Positions 60,244 to 64,000 of a stretch of DNA of 64,000 nt are shown piece after piece. The stretch lies in NCBI RefSeq assembly GCF_900111235.1, contig NZ_FOJI01000012.1:62001-126000 (forward strand), in the 5' to 3' direction. The DNA comes from [Clostridium] fimetarium. Lineage in GTDB: Bacteria; Bacillota; Clostridia; Lachnospirales; Lachnospiraceae. Numbering within the stretch: position 1 is the first letter of the stretch; each line of letters opens with the position of its first letter. Under the pieces are notes generated by a model. The model ran no database searches, was not told where the DNA came from, and saw only the letters and a program-made list of their open reading frames with translations. The translations under genes and the position numbers were made by a program.

Positions 60244-61842
60244 TTATTTTATCATTTTACCACTGACTATACCGTCGAATTCTTGAAACATAGTTTCTTC
60301 GAATTTACGCATCATCATAGTGACTGTATCATTTTTGAAAATAAGCTGAATAAAGATATTACCAATGCATTCGTCAATAAGATGTGCTTTGATTAGAAAA
60401 GTATCTTCACGGCACCAAGTACCAGATACTGCGGTCTTGTAATTGTAAAAAGGGAATTGTTGAATAAAATTAGTGCCAATTGCAAATTTTAAAGTATGAG
60501 TACCAGAAATATTACTGTAATCTATTTGGCCGATAGTACATTTCTTAGTATCAATGTCATCGAACGAAAGCGTGATATTTGTAAAACCCATTTTATTATT
60601 ATCTAGTAAAAATATTTTGTTATTAATTAAATGCATTATAGGAGATGTATCCGCACCATGAAGATACATTAACTGTCTAGAAGTAACATAATTTGCTAGT
60701 GATTCTTGGGACCCTGAAATATTATCAGCTGCATTATCAGTTGTAATATCAGTTGCATTATCAGTTACATTATCAGTTGCATTATCAATTGCATTATCAG
60801 TTACATTTACATTTGTATCATCATTTGTTTTTGCATTTAAAGATGTATCTGGCATGATTGGACAATCTGAAAGGGATGGGTAAACTGTCTCCCAAAATGT
60901 ATCATATATTAGCTGAACGCCACCCTGTCTACCTTGCGTATCAGCCGTGGTAATTAAAATCAAATCTTTTTCAGGAAGATAGAGTGCCAATTGTCCACCC
61001 ATTCCATAGCATACAATACCATTATGAGTAGTACACCAAAATTGATAACCATAACCTTGCATTTCTTCAAAAGTTGCCGACTTGCTATAGTTGTCAATTT
61101 GTTTTGTAGTAGCTTCTTTTAAATAATTGGCGGGTAATAGCTGTTTTCCATTGTAAATGCCCTTATGCGCAATCACATACATGATTTTAAGTAAATCATA
61201 TGGAGTCGCCATCAATCCTGAACCACCCATACTTACTCCAACGGGATCTTTCATACAGTAAGCATCCTTGGAAAAATCAAGTTCATCTAAAAAGTTGCTT
61301 CTTAGATAATTAAGAAGTTCCATACCTGAAAGCTTCTCGACTAAAGCTGCAAGCGTATGCGTGGAGGATGTATCATAGGAAAAGCAAGTGCCTGGTACAT
61401 GGTTTGGAGTTACTGCAAAAAAAGTCCGAACCCAATCATCAATAAGCATAACCTTAAAGGTTGTTTTATCATGTGCACTCGCCATACGAAGCATATCACG
61501 AATAGTCATAGCTTCAATATAAGGATGAACGCCTTCTAAAGGAAGCTTTTCAGGGAAATATTTTATTATCTGGTCATCAAGAGAAAGTTTACCCTCTTCT
61601 TCGAGTAAACCAATGCCAAGTGATACTAAACTTTTGGTGATAGAAAACATACGGTGCAAGGTGTTTCTATCATATGGTTTATAATAAGTTTCCATAATGA
61701 TTTTATCGTGTCTCATGACAATTGCACTATGCATAGGTATATCAATATCCTCGAGTTTTTTAAGAAAGCGAATCAGTGATTCTGATGTTACACCCATTTG
61801 TTCCGGGGTTGCAGTTAGAAAGTCTGTAAATGAATTCATCAT
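60244..61842 (-). CDS. Serine hydrolase of the beta-lactamase class C/PBP4-like family
   Basis: A 532-residue protein with the serine beta-lactamase-like fold: nucleophile S67-I-T-K70 in MFSITKSLVSLGIG, the second motif around GTCFSYDTSSTHTLAALVEKL (YDT in place of YSN) and GGQLALYLPEKDLILITTADTQG near the third motif. It has no signal peptide, so it appears cytoplasmic. A linker with (T)DNA/V repeats separates it from a C-terminal beta-rich domain of about 150 residues. Such enzymes are often esterases or peptidases rather than beta-lactamases. RBS GGAGACC precedes the ATG. Confidence 0.87.
   Translation of the reverse strand: MMNSFTDFLTATPEQMGVTSESLIRFLKKLEDIDIPMHSAIVMRHDKIIMETYYKPYDRNTLHRMFSITKSLVSLGIGLLEEEGKLSLDDQIIKYFPEKLPLEGVHPYIEAMTIRDMLRMASAHDKTTFKVMLIDDWVRTFFAVTPNHVPGTCFSYDTSSTHTLAALVEKLSGMELLNYLRSNFLDELDFSKDAYCMKDPVGVSMGGSGLMATPYDLLKIMYVIAHKGIYNGKQLLPANYLKEATTKQIDNYSKSATFEEMQGYGYQFWCTTHNGIVCYGMGGQLALYLPEKDLILITTADTQGRQGGVQLIYDTFWETVYPSLSDCPIMPDTSLNAKTNDDTNVNVTDNAIDNATDNVTDNATDITTDNAADNISGSQESLANYVTSRQLMYLHGADTSPIMHLINNKIFLLDNNKMGFTNITLSFDDIDTKKCTIGQIDYSNISGTHTLKFAIGTNFIQQFPFYNYKTAVSGTWCREDTFLIKAHLIDECIGNIFIQLIFKNDTVTMMMRKFEETMFQEFDGIVSGKMIK
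60721..60808 (-). repeat. 12-bp tandem repeats encoding TDNA/TDNV/IDNA units
   Basis: About seven imperfect copies of GCATTATCAGTT (plus-strand reading) add a low-complexity Asp/Asn/Thr linker to the serine hydrolase. Copy number could vary by slippage without breaking the frame. Confidence 0.85.
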
Positions 61843-62077
61843 TGGTCTCCTTTAGTAAAAGTTACTTTATAAATATTATAAATAATTTAGTAAATCTTTT
61901 TAATATTTTAACACAGATGAAGAGCAAAGAGTATATAGATTTATGAACAAAGAGTATATTGTTTTGATAGTACTTTTTTTGTATTTATGTTAGTATAAAA
62001 GGAATAATATTACATAAAAATTTAAAATCGAAAAATAATAAATGATTTAAAATATAGGTAAACGGGGAGAAAGAGTA

Positions 62078-63250
62078 ATGACTAATTTTTTGTTAAAAAA
62101 ATTTGTAAAAAACAGTGAAGATATTACAAATCCTAAAATTAGACAGAGTTATGGTATATTCTGTGGATCAGTAGGGATTATATGCAATCTAATATTATTT
62201 GCCACAAAATTTTTTGCTGGTATAATAACAGCTTCTATTTCGATATCAGCAGATGCATTTAATAACTTGTCTGATGCAGGCTCATCAATAGTCACATTAA
62301 TTGGATTTAAACTGGCGGGAAAACCTGCAGATTCAGGTCATCCATTTGGACATGGACGGATCGAGTATTTATCAGGGGTGATTGTATCATTTGTTATCAT
62401 TATAATGGGATATGAATTGTTTAGAAGTTCAATTTCTAAAATACTAAACCCTCAAGAAATGCAATTTAGCATAGTTTCGGTAGTAATTTTAGTAAGTTCA
62501 ATAATTCTAAAATTATGGATGGCATCATTCAACAGGAAGTTAGGAAAGAAAATTAATTCATCCTCTATGATTGCAACTTCCATTGATAGTTTAAGCGATT
62601 GTGTGGCAACATCTGCGGTTTTGATTGCGTTAGTAGTATCCACAAGTACGGGATTTAATATTGATGGATATGCCGGAGTATTGGTTGCCTGCTTTGTATT
62701 TATGGCAGGAATTAGTACGGCAAAAGACACGTTGCAGCCACTTCTTGGGAAACCAGCAGATAAAGAATTTGTAGAAGCACTAGAAGAAAGAGTTATTTCA
62801 CATCCAGAAATAATAGGCGTTCATGATTTGATTGTTCATGATTATGGTCCAGGACGTGTGTTTGTGACATTACATGCAGAAATACCATATGAAATGAATG
62901 TCTTAGAAGCACATGATATTATTGATATAACAGAAAAAGAAGTAGCAAAAGAATTTAATTGTGAAATATCAATACATATGGATCCAATAGTAACGGATGA
63001 TTTAGTTGTAAGTAATCTTAGAAAAATGACCGAATCAATTTTAAATGAAATTGACCCAATCATTAAGATGCATGACTTTCGTATTACAAACGGTCCATAT
63101 ATCAAAAATCTGATTTTTGACATAGAAGTTCCCTATGGATACATTCAAGAGGACGAAGAGTTAGTGAAAGTGATCAAAGAGGAGATTTATCGTCATGAAG
63201 CTAATTGTTTTGCAGTAATTCATGTTGACAAAAGTTTTGTAGCTGAATAA
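62078..63250 (+). CDS. Cation diffusion facilitator (CDF) transporter
   Basis: A 390-residue metal:proton antiporter. Six helices with metal-site signatures in helix 2 (SADAFNNLSDAGSS) and helix 5 (ATSIDSLSDCVATS) are present, as is the HPFGHGRIEYLSG segment. An extended cytoplasmic domain of about 170 residues has several His residues (HDLIVHDYGPGRV, EIPYEMNVLEAHDII), longer than in short CDF proteins. GGGGAG lies about 10 nt before the ATG. Zn2+, Fe2+ or Mn2+ export is typical; the metal cannot be told. Confidence 0.92.
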   Translation: MTNFLLKKFVKNSEDITNPKIRQSYGIFCGSVGIICNLILFATKFFAGIITASISISADAFNNLSDAGSSIVTLIGFKLAGKPADSGHPFGHGRIEYLSGVIVSFVIIIMGYELFRSSISKILNPQEMQFSIVSVVILVSSIILKLWMASFNRKLGKKINSSSMIATSIDSLSDCVATSAVLIALVVSTSTGFNIDGYAGVLVACFVFMAGISTAKDTLQPLLGKPADKEFVEALEERVISHPEIIGVHDLIVHDYGPGRVFVTLHAEIPYEMNVLEAHDIIDITEKEVAKEFNCEISIHMDPIVTDDLVVSNLRKMTESILNEIDPIIKMHDFRITNGPYIKNLIFDIEVPYGYIQEDEELVKVIKEEIYRHEANCFAVIHVDKSFVAE

Positions 63251-63292
63251 AGCGAATCAAAGATTCGCTTGCAAGAATGCTACGCATTCTTA
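63248..63292. repeat. Dispersed palindromic repeat, copy 2, with two hairpins
   Basis: AGCGAATC-AAA-GATTCGCT forms one hairpin, and AGAATGC-TAC-GCATTCT forms a second right after it. The first 32 bp match copy 1 at 46016. Here it sits between two convergent genes, overlaps the CDF stop and may also act as a terminator. Confidence 0.7.
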
Positions 63293-63303
63293 TGATGAAA
63301 TCA

Positions 63304-64000
63304 TTAAATCCATCCACCATCAAAAACAATGGCTTGTCCGGTTAGATAGGAGTGTTTTGTGGCAATTTGATACACAAAATCAGCAACTTCTTCTGCTTGA
63401 CCAAGACGGCCAGCTGGAATGTCATTTATAAGATCGATTAATTCTTGATCATCTAAAAAATAATTCATTTCTGTGTCTATCGCGCCGCAAGCAACTGCAT
63501 TCACCTGTATGCCACTTGGGGCTAATTCTTTTGCTAATGCCTTTGTTAAAGCATTTACAGCTCCTTTGGTTGCGGAATATGCAACTTCACAGGAAGCACC
63601 AGTAATCCCCCAAACTGAAGAAATATTAATGATTTTTCCTTGTTTTCTAGTAACCATTTCTGGAATTGCAAAATGGCAACAGTTATATATAGAAGTAATG
63701 TTGGTATTCATCATCTTGCCCCAAACATCAGGTTCCATATCTTGAAAAAGTCCAATGTATGAAATTCCTGCATTATTGACAAGAATATCAATCCCGCCAA
63801 ATTGCTTTTTGATTAGAGAAAATAGTTCTTTTGCATTTTCATAATCACCAACATCGCCAAGATAAGTTAGGCAAGATACATTGTATCCTTCTATTTCCTT
63901 TTTAACGGCCAGAAGACGGTCTTCACTTTTAAGACAGTTAATAACTACGTTATAATTCTTTTTCGCAAATTTTATAGCAATCGCTTTTCCAATTCCTCTT
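63304..64000 (-). CDS. Short-chain dehydrogenase/reductase, FabG-like (5' end cut by window)
   Basis: The frame runs from stop at 63304 back through the window edge, about 232 residues, missing perhaps the first dozen. The reading RGIGKAIAIKF is the end of the TGxxxGIG cofactor loop, followed by ILVNNAGIS, ISSVWGITGASCEVAYSATKGAVNALTKALAKELAP with catalytic Ser, Tyr and Lys, and LTGQAIVFDGGWI at the end. An internal Met at 63738 is not the start. The family includes 3-oxoacyl-ACP reductases and many other dehydrogenases. It converges on the CDF gene. Confidence 0.92.
   Translation of the reverse strand, partial: RGIGKAIAIKFAKKNYNVVINCLKSEDRLLAVKKEIEGYNVSCLTYLGDVGDYENAKELFSLIKKQFGGIDILVNNAGISYIGLFQDMEPDVWGKMMNTNITSIYNCCHFAIPEMVTRKQGKIINISSVWGITGASCEVAYSATKGAVNALTKALAKELAPSGIQVNAVACGAIDTEMNYFLDDQELIDLINDIPAGRLGQAEEVADFVYQIATKHSYLTGQAIVFDGGWI

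Overview
The window looks like chromosomal DNA of a low-GC Gram-positive anaerobe of the Clostridia, most likely Lachnospiraceae. The supporting signs are AT-rich genes, strong AGGAGG ribosome binding sites with many TTG and GTG starts, a spore photoproduct lyase-like gene, a Gram-positive exosortase (XrtG) locus, a paired DUF6323/DUF6179-like module and a TPP riboswitch. The genus call is inference from gene content only. I saw no rRNA, tRNA, insertion sequence, prophage or CRISPR array. Both ends cut genes: a permease at the left and a short-chain dehydrogenase at the right.

Layout. 1-3.1 kb: end of an ABC exporter operon (permeases, ATPase, anchored extracellular protein). 3.3-10.9 kb: DHA2-type multidrug exporter, alpha/beta hydrolase, DUF975 protein, OmpR-type two-component system, M20 peptidase and C39-like protein. 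11.0-18.4 kb: a compact exosortase G operon with a giant membrane protein carrying a PTPS-like domain, a secreted protein with a C-terminal sorting signal, XrtG, a family 2 glycosyltransferase and a second membrane protein with a PTPS-like domain. This is the most interesting system here. 18.5-31 kb: redox and stress genes (MsrAB, CDGSH protein, pirin, nitroreductase, superoxide dismutase), a c-di-GMP sensor protein, an SPL-like radical SAM protein whose catalytic Cys position is Ala, a membrane-spermidine synthase fusion, an aldo/keto reductase and a BNR-repeat protein. 31-44 kb: the DUF pair, a CsoR repressor with a Cys/His octapeptide repeat, TetR- and GntR-linked ABC exporters, small XRE regulators, pentapeptide-repeat and MerR proteins, and an intergenic inverted-repeat element.

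44-52 kb: two thiamine units. thiS-thiF-thiG-thiH-tenI makes and tautomerises the thiazole phosphate. It is preceded by a promoter and a strong terminator-like hairpin rather than a TPP aptamer. The second unit, cytX-thiM-thiE-HAD-thiD, sits behind a TPP riboswitch and imports and phosphorylates HMP, salvages thiazole alcohol and joins the two halves. No thiC is in the window, so the pyrimidine half looks salvaged here.

52.5-58.9 kb: a complete F1Fo ATP synthase operon (atpB, E, F, H, A, G, D, C). 58.9-64 kb: a CgeB-like glycosyltransferase, a serine hydrolase with a TDN-repeat insert, a cation diffusion facilitator and a partial SDR.

Limits: all calls come from reading sequence, motifs and remembered family descriptions. 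No database search, fold prediction or RNA folding was run.
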